The notes under the pieces were generated by a model, which was given only the letters and a program-made list of their open reading frames with translations, made no database searches and was not told the DNA's origin. A stretch of 64,000 nt of DNA from BRHc4a sp049325055 (GTDB lineage Bacteria > Bacillota > Desulfotomaculia > Desulfotomaculales > Desulfocucumaceae), in contig JBMOPB010000024.1 in the NCBI GenBank assembly GCA_049325055.1, positions 1 to 64,000 of the forward strand, read 5' to 3'. Below, in pieces: positions 43,161-51,275 of the stretch (positions within the stretch are counted from its first letter, which is position 1; each line of letters opens with the position of its first letter). Both the position numbers and the translations under genes were made by a program.

Positions 43161-43212
43161 CCACAGAGGACAGGAATTGGGGATTGGACCCTAATCCCTA
43201 ATCCCTAACCCC
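43161..43212. repeat. Word-like repeat GGGATTAGGGATTAGGG overlapping the rnc 3' end
   Basis: On the minus strand GGGGTTAGGGATTAGGGATT... then CCAATCCCC; it encodes the final LGIRD and the stop of rnc. The adjacent ATCCACAGAGGACA is similar to the CTCTGTG units elsewhere. Confidence 0.7.
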
Positions 43213-43892
43213 TCCAGCGCATTCCTGGCAGCCTGCTGCTCAGCCTCTTTTTTGGAATGTCCCGTACCGGTGCCCATCCGCCTTCCCATACAAATAACCC
43301 CCGCGGTAAAAAACTTGTCATGGGCCGGGCCCTCCTCTTTAAGTATGACGTAATTTACAGGCCCCCCGGATTTCTTTTGTAATATTTCCTGCAATTCGGT
43401 CTTGTAATCCCTGTCCACGCGCCCTTCCAGAACATCGGCTATTATTTCCTCCAGATGTTCCAGTGCGAACCTCCTTGCAGCCTCCAGCCCGCTGTCCAGA
43501 TAAATTGCGCCGAGAATAGACTCAAAGGCATCGGCCAGTATGGAGGGACGATCCCTCCCGCCGGACCTTTCCTCTCCTTTTCCCATGTAAAGACAGGACC
43601 CGATATTAAGGCTCCTTGCCACTCTTGCCAGCGAAGGCTCACAGACAATAGACGCCCTCAGCTTGGTCAGCTCCCCTTCCGAATGGGCCGGAAACCTGCC
43701 GAAAAGATACTCGCTGATCAGAAGTTCCAGCACAGCATCCCCCAGGAACTCCAGTCGCTGGTTGTTTCTGTGCTTGTCCTTTTTTTCAAAGGAAAAAGAA
43801 CTGTGCGTAAGGGCTGTATGCAGCAATTCGACACTTTTCCACCGGATTCCTATTTTTTCTCCCAGGGCTGCTATGGCATCCTGTTGAATCAT
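43191..43892 (-). CDS. rnc: Ribonuclease III
   Basis: A 233-aa double-strand-specific endoribonuclease. RNase III signature NQRLEFLGDAVLELLISEYLF (residues about 44-64) with catalytic Glu/Asp, second acidic pair in ILADAFESILGAIYLD, then a double-stranded RNA-binding domain (about 158-228: KTELQEILQKK..., GTGHSKKEAEQQAARNAL). It is 18 bp after fabF on the same strand, as in other Firmicutes, so probably part of the fab transcript. The C-terminal LGIRD is translated from a dispersed repeat. Confidence 0.95.
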   Translation of the reverse strand: MIQQDAIAALGEKIGIRWKSVELLHTALTHSSFSFEKKDKHRNNQRLEFLGDAVLELLISEYLFGRFPAHSEGELTKLRASIVCEPSLARVARSLNIGSCLYMGKGEERSGGRDRPSILADAFESILGAIYLDSGLEAARRFALEHLEEIIADVLEGRVDRDYKTELQEILQKKSGGPVNYVILKEEGPAHDKFFTAGVICMGRRMGTGTGHSKKEAEQQAARNALEGLGIRD

Positions 43893-43910
43893 TACGGCAC
43901 ACCCCGATTT

Positions 43911-45152
43911 TTATTCGCTATATTTCTTAAAAATCAGGGTCGCATTGTGACCCCCGAAACCAAATGAATTGGACAGCGCAACATTAACCAGGGCCTCCCT
44001 GGCCTGATTGGGAACATAATCAAGGTCACACTCCGGGTCCGGGTTTTCCAAATTTATAGTGGGAGGTATTACGCCCCTGTCGATTGCCATCAGGCAGGCC
44101 ACCGCCTCCAGGCCCCCGGCCGCCCCCAGCAGGTGCCCGGTCATTGATTTGGTTGAACTTACCGCCATTTTATAAGCGTGATCACCGAATACCTGTTTTA
44201 TAGCCATGGTTTCAAGCTTGTCGCCAAGTGGAGTGGAGGTTCCGTGGGCATTTATATAATCCACGGCCTCCGGCTTCAGCGCCGCATCCTCAAGGGACAG
44301 CCTCATGGACACAGCCGCCCCTCTCCCCTCAGGGTCGGGGGCCGATACGTGGTATGCGTCACAGCTGGTGCCATAGCCCACCACCTCGCCGTATATTCTG
44401 GCCGCCCTTTTCCTGGCATGCTCTAACCTTTCCAGCACCAGAAGCGCCGCTCCCTCCCCTATCACAAACCCGTCTCTTTCCGCGTCGAAGGGCCTGCTGG
44501 CCTTCTCCGGATCGTCATTTCTGGTGGACATGGCCTTCATGGCGCAAAATCCGGCCATGGCCATGGGCGTTATGGGCGCCTCTGTCCCGCCGCATATCAT
44601 TACGTCCGCCTGGCCCCTCTGCAGCAGCCGGAAAGAATCACCTATGGCGTTGTTGCTTGATGCGCAGGCGCTGGTGGTGATCAGGTTGCATCCCCTGAGC
44701 CCGTATGTAATGGCAATCTGGGCCGCCCCCATATTGGCGATCATCATGGGGATGAAAAAGGGGCTGATTCTGCCGGCCCCCCGGTTTAACAGCACCTTGT
44801 GCTGTTCTTCCAGGGTTTCCAGGCCCCCTATGCCGGAGCCGAGAATTACCCCCACCCGGTCCCTGTCAACGGTATCCAGGTCAAGGGCGGCATCCTCCAA
44901 AACCATTTTGGCCGCGGCCGCGGCAAACTGGGTAAAGCGGTCCATGCGCCTGGCTTCTTTTTTTTCTACATATTTTTCAGCCACAAAATCCTTTACCTCG
45001 GCGGCTATCCTTGTGCTGTACCCTTCGGCGTCAAACCTGGTGACCGGCCCAACCCCCGACCTGCCCGCAACCAGGCTCGACCAGAAAGTCTCCAGGCCGG
45101 TTCCTACGGGAGAAATCACACTCATACCCGTAACAACTACTCTGGGAAACAA
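43911..45152 (-). CDS. fabF: Beta-ketoacyl-ACP synthase II
   Basis: A 413-aa condensing enzyme elongating acyl-ACP with malonyl-ACP. Active-site Cys in TTSACASSNNAIGD (about 163), the two His in NAHGTSTPLGDKLE (about 303) and STKSMTGHLLGAAGG (about 340), and a C-terminal SNSFGFGGHNATLIF. It follows acpP but is separated by an intrinsic terminator (45185-45215), so it is expressed by read-through or at a lower level. ATG 45152 has GGAGGTGTT upstream. Confidence 0.96.
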   Translation of the reverse strand: MFPRVVVTGMSVISPVGTGLETFWSSLVAGRSGVGPVTRFDAEGYSTRIAAEVKDFVAEKYVEKKEARRMDRFTQFAAAAAKMVLEDAALDLDTVDRDRVGVILGSGIGGLETLEEQHKVLLNRGAGRISPFFIPMMIANMGAAQIAITYGLRGCNLITTSACASSNNAIGDSFRLLQRGQADVMICGGTEAPITPMAMAGFCAMKAMSTRNDDPEKASRPFDAERDGFVIGEGAALLVLERLEHARKRAARIYGEVVGYGTSCDAYHVSAPDPEGRGAAVSMRLSLEDAALKPEAVDYINAHGTSTPLGDKLETMAIKQVFGDHAYKMAVSSTKSMTGHLLGAAGGLEAVACLMAIDRGVIPPTINLENPDPECDLDYVPNQAREALVNVALSNSFGFGGHNATLIFKKYSE

Positions 45153-45184
45153 AACAACACCTCCAACACCGCGTAAAAATGTGT

Positions 45185-45215
45185 ATTTTAAAAAAGTCCC
45201 GCAGTTGTGCGGGAC
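45185..45215 (-). terminator. Intercistronic terminator between acpP and fabF
   Basis: Perfect stem AGTCCCGCA/TGCGGGACT (45194-45202 with 45207-45215) with minus-strand TTTTTTAAAA tail. It allows high acpP expression with partial read-through. Confidence 0.85.
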
Positions 45216-45227
45216 TATTGGACTTTT

Positions 45228-45458
45228 CTACTTGTGCTCCTGGATATATTTAACTGCCTCACCGACAGTACGTATCTTCTCCGCATCTTCATCCGGGATG
45301 ACGATATCAAATTCTTCCTCCAGGGCCATCACCAGTTCAACGATGTCAAGAGAATCGGCACCCAGATCCTCGATAAAGGATGATTCCATCGTTACATCGG
45401 CTTCATCCACACCAAGCTGTTCCGCGATAATCTGCTTGACCTTTTCAAAAATAGCCAC
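45228..45458 (-). CDS. acpP: Acyl carrier protein
   Basis: A 76-aa acidic four-helix carrier whose Ser36 in LGADSLDIVELVMALEEEF is the phosphopantetheine attachment site. It carries fatty-acyl intermediates between the Fab enzymes encoded around it. Standard length; strong AAAGGGGG Shine-Dalgarno. A terminator directly follows, as expected for a gene expressed above its neighbours. Confidence 0.97.
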   Translation of the reverse strand: MAIFEKVKQIIAEQLGVDEADVTMESSFIEDLGADSLDIVELVMALEEEFDIVIPDEDAEKIRTVGEAVKYIQEHK

Positions 45459-45493
45459 GTCCTATCACCCCCTTTACGGAATATTTATACTGT

Positions 45494-46237
45494 TTACATC
45501 ACCATTCCGCCGTCAACTGTAATTACCTGTCCTGTTATATATGACGCACCCTCCCCGGTCAGGAAAACCACCAGCGCCGCCACTTCGTCGGGTGATCCCA
45601 GCCTGCCCAGGGGTATTCCGGCCAGCATTTTGTTTCTTGCCTCCTGGGGCAGAACTTCGGTCATTTCCGTTTCTATGAAGCCGGGGGCCACGGCGTTAAC
45701 GGTTATATTCCTGGAGCCGTATTCCTTGGCCGCCGACTTGGTCAGCCCAATCAGCCCGGCCTTGCTGGCGGCATAATTGGCCTGGCCGGCATTTCCCATA
45801 ACCCCCACCACGGATGTTATGTTTATTATCCTGCCCCACCTGGCTTTAAGCATTGGCCTTATGGAGGATTTTATACAGTTAAAGGCTCCCTTCAGGTTTA
45901 CCGACAGCACGGCGTCCCAGTCCTCTTCCTTGATCCTGGGAATAAGATTGTCCTTTGTAATACCGGCATTATTAATAAGAATGTCCAGCCGGCCAAAGGC
46001 CTCCATGGCAGCATCCACCATGCCGGCCGCCTGGGCCGGATCTGAAACGTCAGCCCGGTACGTCAGCGACCTCCTCCCCATGGCCCTGATCTCATCGGCC
46101 ACTGCATTGGCCAGATCCTCCCTGCCGGTGTAATTTACCAGCACGTCGGCTCCTTCCCGGGCCAGGGCCCTGGCTATGCTCCGCCCGATGCCCCGGGACG
46201 ACCCGGTTACGATAGCCGCCCTGCCATTAAGATACAT
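45494..46237 (-). CDS. fabG: 3-oxoacyl-ACP reductase
   Basis: A 247-aa NADPH-dependent short-chain dehydrogenase. GSSRGIGRSIA (about 12), NNAG (about 88), catalytic Ser in NITSVVGVMGNAGQANYAASKAG with Tyr-x3-Lys, and the C-terminal GQVITVDGGMVM. I choose ATG 46237 (MYLNGRAAIVTG), which follows the fabD stop by 1 bp; a longer frame to 46309 would overlap fabD and adds nothing family-like. Confidence 0.95.
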   Translation of the reverse strand: MYLNGRAAIVTGSSRGIGRSIARALAREGADVLVNYTGREDLANAVADEIRAMGRRSLTYRADVSDPAQAAGMVDAAMEAFGRLDILINNAGITKDNLIPRIKEEDWDAVLSVNLKGAFNCIKSSIRPMLKARWGRIINITSVVGVMGNAGQANYAASKAGLIGLTKSAAKEYGSRNITVNAVAPGFIETEMTEVLPQEARNKMLAGIPLGRLGSPDEVAALVVFLTGEGASYITGQVITVDGGMVM

Positions 46238-46238
46238 T

Positions 46239-47183
46239 TTAGCCAACCTCCCCAAAACTAGCAAGGACTTTTTCCAGTGACACACCGTCTTCCACATTAA
46301 GGATGTCAACGTCCTTGTTTATCTTCCTTACAAGGCCGGAAAGCACCTTGCCCGGGCCCACTTCAACCAACGGGCTGAAGCCGTCCCGGATTATCATCTG
46401 TACGCACTCTTCCCAGCGAACCGGACTGTAAACCTGTTTTACCAGCAGTTCCTTTATACTGTCACCTGTCCTGTGATAGTCCGCAGTAACGTTGGACAGC
46501 ACGGGTATTTCCGGGTCTCTAACCTTTACCCCGGCCAGGCTTTCCGCCAGTTTCTCCCCGGCGGGCTTCATCAGTGAGGAGTGAAAGGGGGCGCTTACGG
46601 AAAGGGGCAGGCATTTTCTGGCTCCTTTCTGCTTTAACAGTTCGACCGCCCTGTCCAGGGACCTGGTGTCTCCCGCTATTACCACCTGCCCGGGACAGTT
46701 AAGGTTTACAGCCTGAACCACCCCGCCATCACCTGACACCGAAGCACAGACTTCGGAAACAATGTCCGATTCCATTCCAAGCACTGCCACCATGCCGCCC
46801 TCACCCAGCGGCACCGCCTCCTGCATAAACTGTCCCCGCAGCCTCACCAGCCTTACCGCGTCTTCAAACTCCAGGGAACCTGCGGCCACCAGTGCTGAGT
46901 ATTCACCAAGGCTGTGGCCGGCGGCCACGCCGGGTTTTATCCCCTTTTCCCGCAATACGGCCAGACAAGCCACGCTTACCGTCAGTATGGCCGGCTGGGC
47001 ATTGACGGTTTTCTTCAGTTCCTCCTCGGGGCCGCTGAAACACAAGGCGGCAATATCAGTCCCCAGTGCCCTGCCGGCCCTGTGGAACACATCCCTGGCC
47101 GCTCCGTACTTCTCGTACATGTCCCGTCCCATGCCCACCTGCTGTGAACCCTGTCCAGGGAAAATAAAGGCTTTTTTTTCCAT
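46239..47183 (-). CDS. fabD: Malonyl-CoA:ACP transacylase
   Basis: A 314-aa enzyme that loads malonyl groups onto ACP. FPGQGSQQVGMG (about 8), GHSLGEYSALVAAG with the nucleophilic Ser (about 91), QEAVPLGEGGMVAVLG (about 116), and catalytic His in SAPFHSSLM (about 200). Its ATG overlaps the fabK stop by one base (TAATG), showing translational coupling. Confidence 0.96.
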   Translation of the reverse strand: MEKKAFIFPGQGSQQVGMGRDMYEKYGAARDVFHRAGRALGTDIAALCFSGPEEELKKTVNAQPAILTVSVACLAVLREKGIKPGVAAGHSLGEYSALVAAGSLEFEDAVRLVRLRGQFMQEAVPLGEGGMVAVLGMESDIVSEVCASVSGDGGVVQAVNLNCPGQVVIAGDTRSLDRAVELLKQKGARKCLPLSVSAPFHSSLMKPAGEKLAESLAGVKVRDPEIPVLSNVTADYHRTGDSIKELLVKQVYSPVRWEECVQMIIRDGFSPLVEVGPGKVLSGLVRKINKDVDILNVEDGVSLEKVLASFGEVG

Positions 47184-48226
47184 TACATGACACCTGCCAG
47201 TCTGCCCAGCCTGCCCATTACCTCATAAGCCCCGGACATAATTTCCTCCAGTATCTCCGCCGCAGGCTGTATCTTGTTGACCATGGCCGAAACCTGGCCG
47301 GCCATGACCGATCCCATTTCCACGTCGCCGTCCACCATGGCGGCCCTGAGGGAGCCCACCCCGATTTTGGCTATCTCCTCGGGTGAAACCCTTTTTTCTT
47401 CCATCTCAATGAACTTTCTTGCCAGCTTGTTCTCCAGCACTCTTACAGGGTGGCCGGTACTTCTCCCGGTCACCACGGTGTCCCGGTCCTTGGCTTTTAT
47501 AACCATGGACTTGACCTTTTCGTGTATAGTGCACTCGCTGGCGCACATGAACCTGGTCCCCATCTGGACCCCCACCGCCCCAAGGGCCAGGGCGGCGGCA
47601 ACTCCCCTGCCGTCAAATATACCCCCGGCGGCAATCACCGGAACATTGACGGCATCCACTATCTGCGGCACAAGGGCCATGGTGGTCAGTTCACCTACAT
47701 GCCCGCCGCTCTCCGTCCCCTCGGCAATCAAGGCATCCACACCTGACCGGACCAGCCTTTTGGCAAGTGCCACCGAGGCCACCACAGGGATAACCCGTAT
47801 ACCCAGCTCCTGCAAAGAGGGAACGTATTTGCCGGGGTTTCCGGCCCCGGTGGTGACCACGGCCACCCTCTCCTCACGGATTATTTCCATTACGTCATCA
47901 ACATACGGTGACAGAAGCATCACGTTAACGCCAAATGGCTTATCCGTCAATTGTTTTGCCTTTCTGACCTGTTCCCTGACCCAGTCCGGCGGAGCCTGCC
48001 CCGAACCTATTACACCCAGTCCGCCGCCCTCACTGACGGCAGCAGCCAGTTCGGCAGTTGAGACCCAGGCCATCCCGCCCTGGAGCACAGGGTATTTTAT
48101 CTTCAGCAAATCACACAGCACAGTATGAAAAATGGCAATATCCCTCCCCTTATGATAGAGGTGAGAGGTTGGAGGTGAGATTCTCGCTGGAATTGGCCTT
48201 GTGGCCAATTCCTTCTTAATTCTCAC
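47183..48226 (-). CDS. fabK: Enoyl-ACP reductase II (FMN type)
   Basis: An FMN/NAD(P)H TIM-barrel enoyl-ACP reductase, the last step of each elongation cycle, used instead of FabI. KYPVLQGGMAWVST near the start, GVNVMLLSPYVDDVM, VTTGAGNPGKY, and AEGTESGGHVGELTTMALVPQI, with GQVSAMV near the end. The frame is open to ATG 48226, but residues 1-30 derive from a dispersed repeat. Family alignment would start at IFHTVLC, where the codon is ATT (48136) preceded by AAGGGGAGGG; GTG 48124 is the nearest standard codon. The true start is therefore uncertain, about 313-317 aa. Confidence 0.92.
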   Translation of the reverse strand: MRIKKELATRPIPARISPPTSHLYHKGRDIAIFHTVLCDLLKIKYPVLQGGMAWVSTAELAAAVSEGGGLGVIGSGQAPPDWVREQVRKAKQLTDKPFGVNVMLLSPYVDDVMEIIREERVAVVTTGAGNPGKYVPSLQELGIRVIPVVASVALAKRLVRSGVDALIAEGTESGGHVGELTTMALVPQIVDAVNVPVIAAGGIFDGRGVAAALALGAVGVQMGTRFMCASECTIHEKVKSMVIKAKDRDTVVTGRSTGHPVRVLENKLARKFIEMEEKRVSPEEIAKIGVGSLRAAMVDGDVEMGSVMAGQVSAMVNKIQPAAEILEEIMSGAYEVMGRLGRLAGVM

Positions 48227-48253
48227 TTCTCACTTCTCACTTCTCACTTCTCA
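48156..48253. repeat. Palindromic GTGAGAAGTGAG-type repeat, copy 2
   Basis: Four to five GAGAAGTGAG units on the minus strand (48253-48220), a perfect GGAATTGGCC/GGCCAATTCC hairpin around CACAA/TTGT, and a CTCACCTCCAACCTCTCAC arm. Homologous to 35196-35285, in the same orientation, between fabH and fabK. Confidence 0.88.
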
Positions 48254-49260
48254 GTTCTCCGGTAGTCATACCACCTCATCAGCGCCACTGCCCAGGTGAG
48301 GCCGGCCCCGAAACCTGTCATCAGGATATTGTCGCCGTCTTTTATTCTCCCCTGGTTCACCGCCTCCTCCAGAGCCATCGGTATTGAGGCTGTCGATGTA
48401 TTACCGTAACGGTCAACATTTACAAGCACTTTCTCCATGGGAAGCTCAAGCCTCTTGGCAGCCGCTTCGATAATCCTGATGTTGGCCTGGTGGGGTATTA
48501 GAAAATCGAGATCGCCAAGGGAAAGCCCCGCCTCCTTCAGCGCTTCCATGGACCCGTCCCCGCAGGTCCTGACAGCGAACTTGAAAACCTCGCGGCCGTT
48601 CATGCGTACAAAGTGAAGCCTGCCGCCGACTGTTTCACCGGTGGCCGGCAATCTGGACCCGCCCGCCGGCAGGTACAGGTGCTGACCGCCTGATCCGTCC
48701 GACCCCAGCATTGTATGTAATATACCGTAATCTCCAGGGACGCGCCCGATCACCGCCGCCCCGGCGCCGTCGCCGAAAAGCACGCAGGTGTTCCTGTCTT
48801 CCCAGTCCACAATCCTCGAAAGGGTTTCCGCACCGATAACAAGTACGTGCCTGTACATTCCAGAAATCACGAACTGGGATCCAACCGACAATGAATATAT
48901 AAAACCGGTGCAGCCGGCCAGAAGGTCGAAGGCACCCGCCCTGTGCGCCCCCAGACGGTCCTGAACAATGCAGGCCGTGGCAGGAAACAAACTGTCCGGG
49001 GTGTTTGTGGCCACGATAATCAAATCTATATCTTCTGGTCCTATATGCGCGTCAGCCAGGGCTTTTCTTGCCGCTTCCAGCGCCAGGTCGGATGTGGCCT
49101 CTTCCGGGGCCGCTATTCTCCTTTCCCGGATACCCGTCCTTGTTACTATCCACTGGTCTGAAGTGTCCACCGTTTTTTCAAGTTCACTGTTTGTCAGTAC
49201 CTTTTCCGGAACGTAAGAACCCAGCCCTATAACCCCCGCCCGTATCCCGGACTCAGGCAT
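48244..49260 (-). CDS. fabH: Beta-ketoacyl-ACP synthase III
   Basis: A 338-aa initiating condensing enzyme (acyl-CoA + malonyl-ACP). Active-site Cys in DLLAGCTGFIYSLSVG (about 112), His in IPHQANIRIIEAA (about 248), Asn in YGNTSTASIPMAL (about 278). I choose ATG 49260 with GGTGGG upstream rather than GTG 49266, whose spacing is too short. It overlaps plsX. The last residues (RTEK) and the stop come from the adjacent GAGAAGTGAG repeat. Confidence 0.95.
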   Translation of the reverse strand: MPESGIRAGVIGLGSYVPEKVLTNSELEKTVDTSDQWIVTRTGIRERRIAAPEEATSDLALEAARKALADAHIGPEDIDLIIVATNTPDSLFPATACIVQDRLGAHRAGAFDLLAGCTGFIYSLSVGSQFVISGMYRHVLVIGAETLSRIVDWEDRNTCVLFGDGAGAAVIGRVPGDYGILHTMLGSDGSGGQHLYLPAGGSRLPATGETVGGRLHFVRMNGREVFKFAVRTCGDGSMEALKEAGLSLGDLDFLIPHQANIRIIEAAAKRLELPMEKVLVNVDRYGNTSTASIPMALEEAVNQGRIKDGDNILMTGFGAGLTWAVALMRWYDYRRTEK

Positions 49261-50272
49261 TACCACATCCCACCTTCATTACCTGATTGTTTTCTATATT
49301 CTCTCTGATGGCGTCCACAAGCCCTGCAGAAACCGCATTGGCAGCCACCTTTATGGCATTTCTGACAGCGAAGGCAGTGGAGCTTCCGTGACACACAATG
49401 ACCACTCCGTTGACCCCCAAAAGTGGCGCCCCGCCGTACTCGGCATAATCCACCCTTCTCCTTATTTCCTTAAGGGCGGGCAGCGCGAGGGCGGTACCCA
49501 TCTTTGACAGCCAGTTGCGGGTCAGTTCCTCCTTCATCATTTTTAAAAGCGACATGGCCAGTCCTTCTCCGGCCTTGAGAACAACGTTGCCGACAAACCC
49601 GTCGCACACCACGACATCCGCAAGGCCGTTGAAAATGTCCCTGCCCTCTACATTCCCTACAAAATTGATACCGGCGTCTTTCAACAGGGGAAACGCCCCA
49701 AGAGTGAGTTCATTTCCCTTTGATTCCTCTTCTCCCACGCTTAAGAGGCCTACCCTGGGGTTTTTTACCCCGAAAATCTTTTCAGCGTAAAGGTATCCCA
49801 TTATTCCGAACTGCAGCAGGTGTTTGGGCTTGCAGTCCACATTGGCGCCCACATCCAGCAATACTGTCCGGCCCTTTTCCCCCGGGAGCACACTGGCTAT
49901 GGCCGGGCGGTCAATTCCCTTGATCCTCCCGATCCCCAAGAGGCTTGCGGCCATCACGGCCCCTGTACTTCCGGCGGAAACAAAGGCGCTGGCCTTGCCT
50001 TCCTTTACCAGCTGAACAGACCGGACAATGGAAGAATCCTTCTTTTTCCGGACAGCGGTGGCAGGCTGCTCCCCCATGGCTATTGTCTCGGTGGTATGTA
50101 CGATTTCAATGGAATTCCGGCTGCTGTTTCCCAACTCCTTGACTATACTGTCGCTGTCCCCCACCAGGATAATTTCTATCCCGTCCCGGGCAGCCTCCAG
50201 GGCACCCAAAACTATTTCACGGGGAGCATAGTCACCCCCCATAGCGTCAACGGCAATTTTCAACGCCGCCAA
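49253..50272 (-). CDS. plsX: Phosphate acyltransferase PlsX
   Basis: A 339-aa enzyme making acyl-phosphate from acyl-ACP for phospholipid synthesis. IAVDAMGGDYAPREIVLGALEA at the start (motif residues about 5-26), SAGSTGAVMAASL (about 99), GNVEGRDIFNGLADVVVCDGFVGNVVLK (core about 211-238). It overlaps both fapR (13 bp) and fabH, forming the classic fapR-plsX-fab operon of Firmicutes. Confidence 0.96.
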   Translation of the reverse strand: MAALKIAVDAMGGDYAPREIVLGALEAARDGIEIILVGDSDSIVKELGNSSRNSIEIVHTTETIAMGEQPATAVRKKKDSSIVRSVQLVKEGKASAFVSAGSTGAVMAASLLGIGRIKGIDRPAIASVLPGEKGRTVLLDVGANVDCKPKHLLQFGIMGYLYAEKIFGVKNPRVGLLSVGEEESKGNELTLGAFPLLKDAGINFVGNVEGRDIFNGLADVVVCDGFVGNVVLKAGEGLAMSLLKMMKEELTRNWLSKMGTALALPALKEIRRRVDYAEYGGAPLLGVNGVVIVCHGSSTAFAVRNAIKVAANAVSAGLVDAIRENIENNQVMKVGCGNA

Positions 50273-50838
50273 ACCTCCTCCGAGATGGCAAATACCAAAA
50301 ACCTTCCGACAAATACCGGCTCATCCCTTACTGTGGATGTAACCCTTACCATGTATTTATTTCCACTTCTCCTGCTTATATATGCCCTGGCCACAACTTT
50401 CTCTCCACTATACACCGGCCGTTTGAAACTGATTTTACATGTTCCTGTCAGGGCCACCTCGGCGTCCACAAGGGCCACCGCCAGCGAGTTAGCCTGTGCA
50501 AACAGGTAGTGGCCTCTGGCAACCCTGGTTTTCTTAAGCGTCAATCTGTCCGTAATGGTAAGCACCGAAATACCAGAACGTCCAACCTCAATTTCCACCG
50601 GTTCACCAATCAGCTCATCCACACCGATGGAGCGGACCTGACCGTATACACCGCTGGCCACATTTTTAACACGGGATCTCATTTCCGGGATGTTCATTTT
50701 GGATCTGTCCAGGCGAACGGTCTGTATGCTGACATTTAAAATCTCGGCCAGTTCCCCGTCGGTAAGAAAAGGGTTTCCGTTTAGATACTTTTCCATCAGC
50801 TGCCGCCTGACAATCTGGCTGAAACTTCTCCTGGCCAT
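50260..50838 (-). CDS. fapR: Fatty acid/phospholipid synthesis repressor FapR
   Basis: A 192-aa DeoR-type N-terminal HTH (about 8-55, LTDGELAEILNVSIQTVRLDR) linked to a hotdog-fold effector domain (about 75-190) that binds malonyl-CoA and releases DNA. It is the first gene of the plsX-fab operon, with a perfect FapR box over its own promoter (50864-50880), so it is autoregulated and controls the cluster. Length matches B. subtilis FapR. Confidence 0.95.
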   Translation of the reverse strand: MARRSFSQIVRRQLMEKYLNGNPFLTDGELAEILNVSIQTVRLDRSKMNIPEMRSRVKNVASGVYGQVRSIGVDELIGEPVEIEVGRSGISVLTITDRLTLKKTRVARGHYLFAQANSLAVALVDAEVALTGTCKISFKRPVYSGEKVVARAYISRRSGNKYMVRVTSTVRDEPVFVGRFLVFAISEEVWRR

Positions 50839-50863
50839 ATTATATCCCCCGGAAAGACAATTT

Positions 50864-50880
50864 TTAGTACCAGGTACTAA
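50864..50880. promoter_or_regulatory. FapR operator
   Basis: TTAGTACCAGGTACTAA, a perfect 17-bp palindrome (around one central base) matching the Firmicute FapR consensus, overlapping the predicted transcription start of fapR. Confidence 0.95.
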
Positions 50881-50885
50881 AAATC

Positions 50886-50914
50886 ATTATATACTGTCTG
50901 GAAAAACAAAGCAA
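50886..50914 (-). promoter_or_regulatory. Sigma-A promoter of the fapR-plsX-fab operon
   Basis: TTGCTT (50914-50909), 17 bp, TATAAT (50891-50886); the FapR box begins 5 bp downstream. Confidence 0.85.
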
Positions 50915-51004
50915 CCTATATATGGTAGATATATATATAGAATACTTCGGTACTCTAAAAGTATAACCCTTTTTGCCATAAAATCCCATATAATATTGAG
51001 ACAG

Positions 51005-51042
51005 AAAAACAACGCCTGCAGAACTTTTGTCTGCAGGCGTTG
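51005..51042 (-). terminator. Terminator after rpmF
   Basis: 12-bp perfect stem CAACGCCTGCAG/CTGCAGGCGTTG (51010-51021 with 51031-51042) with minus-strand TTTTT. Confidence 0.9.
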
Positions 51043-51051
51043 TACTAATTG

Positions 51052-51237
51052 CTACTTCGATTTGATTGCTATCACTTCTCTGTTTTTGTAATATCCACAG
51101 GCTGGACATATCCTGTGGGAAACAATCAGTTCATGACATTGAGGACATTTAACCAGATTGGGGGCTTCCAGGTTCACATTAGCCGCCCTGCGCTGTCTGC
51201 CTCTCTGTTTAGAAGCTCTTCTCTTCGGTACTCCCAT
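51052..51237 (-). CDS. rpmF: 50S ribosomal protein L32
   Basis: A 61-aa basic ribosomal protein. VPKRRASKQRGRQRRA at the N-terminus and a zinc ribbon CPQCHELIVSHRICPACGYY with all four Cys, i.e. the zinc-dependent C+ form. It follows the yceD-like gene, as in most bacteria, and is closed by a strong terminator, separating it from fapR. Confidence 0.97.
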   Translation of the reverse strand: MGVPKRRASKQRGRQRRAANVNLEAPNLVKCPQCHELIVSHRICPACGYYKNREVIAIKSK

Positions 51238-51275
51238 CTATCGACACCCCCTTCAATCCGGTCTATTGTTCACTT

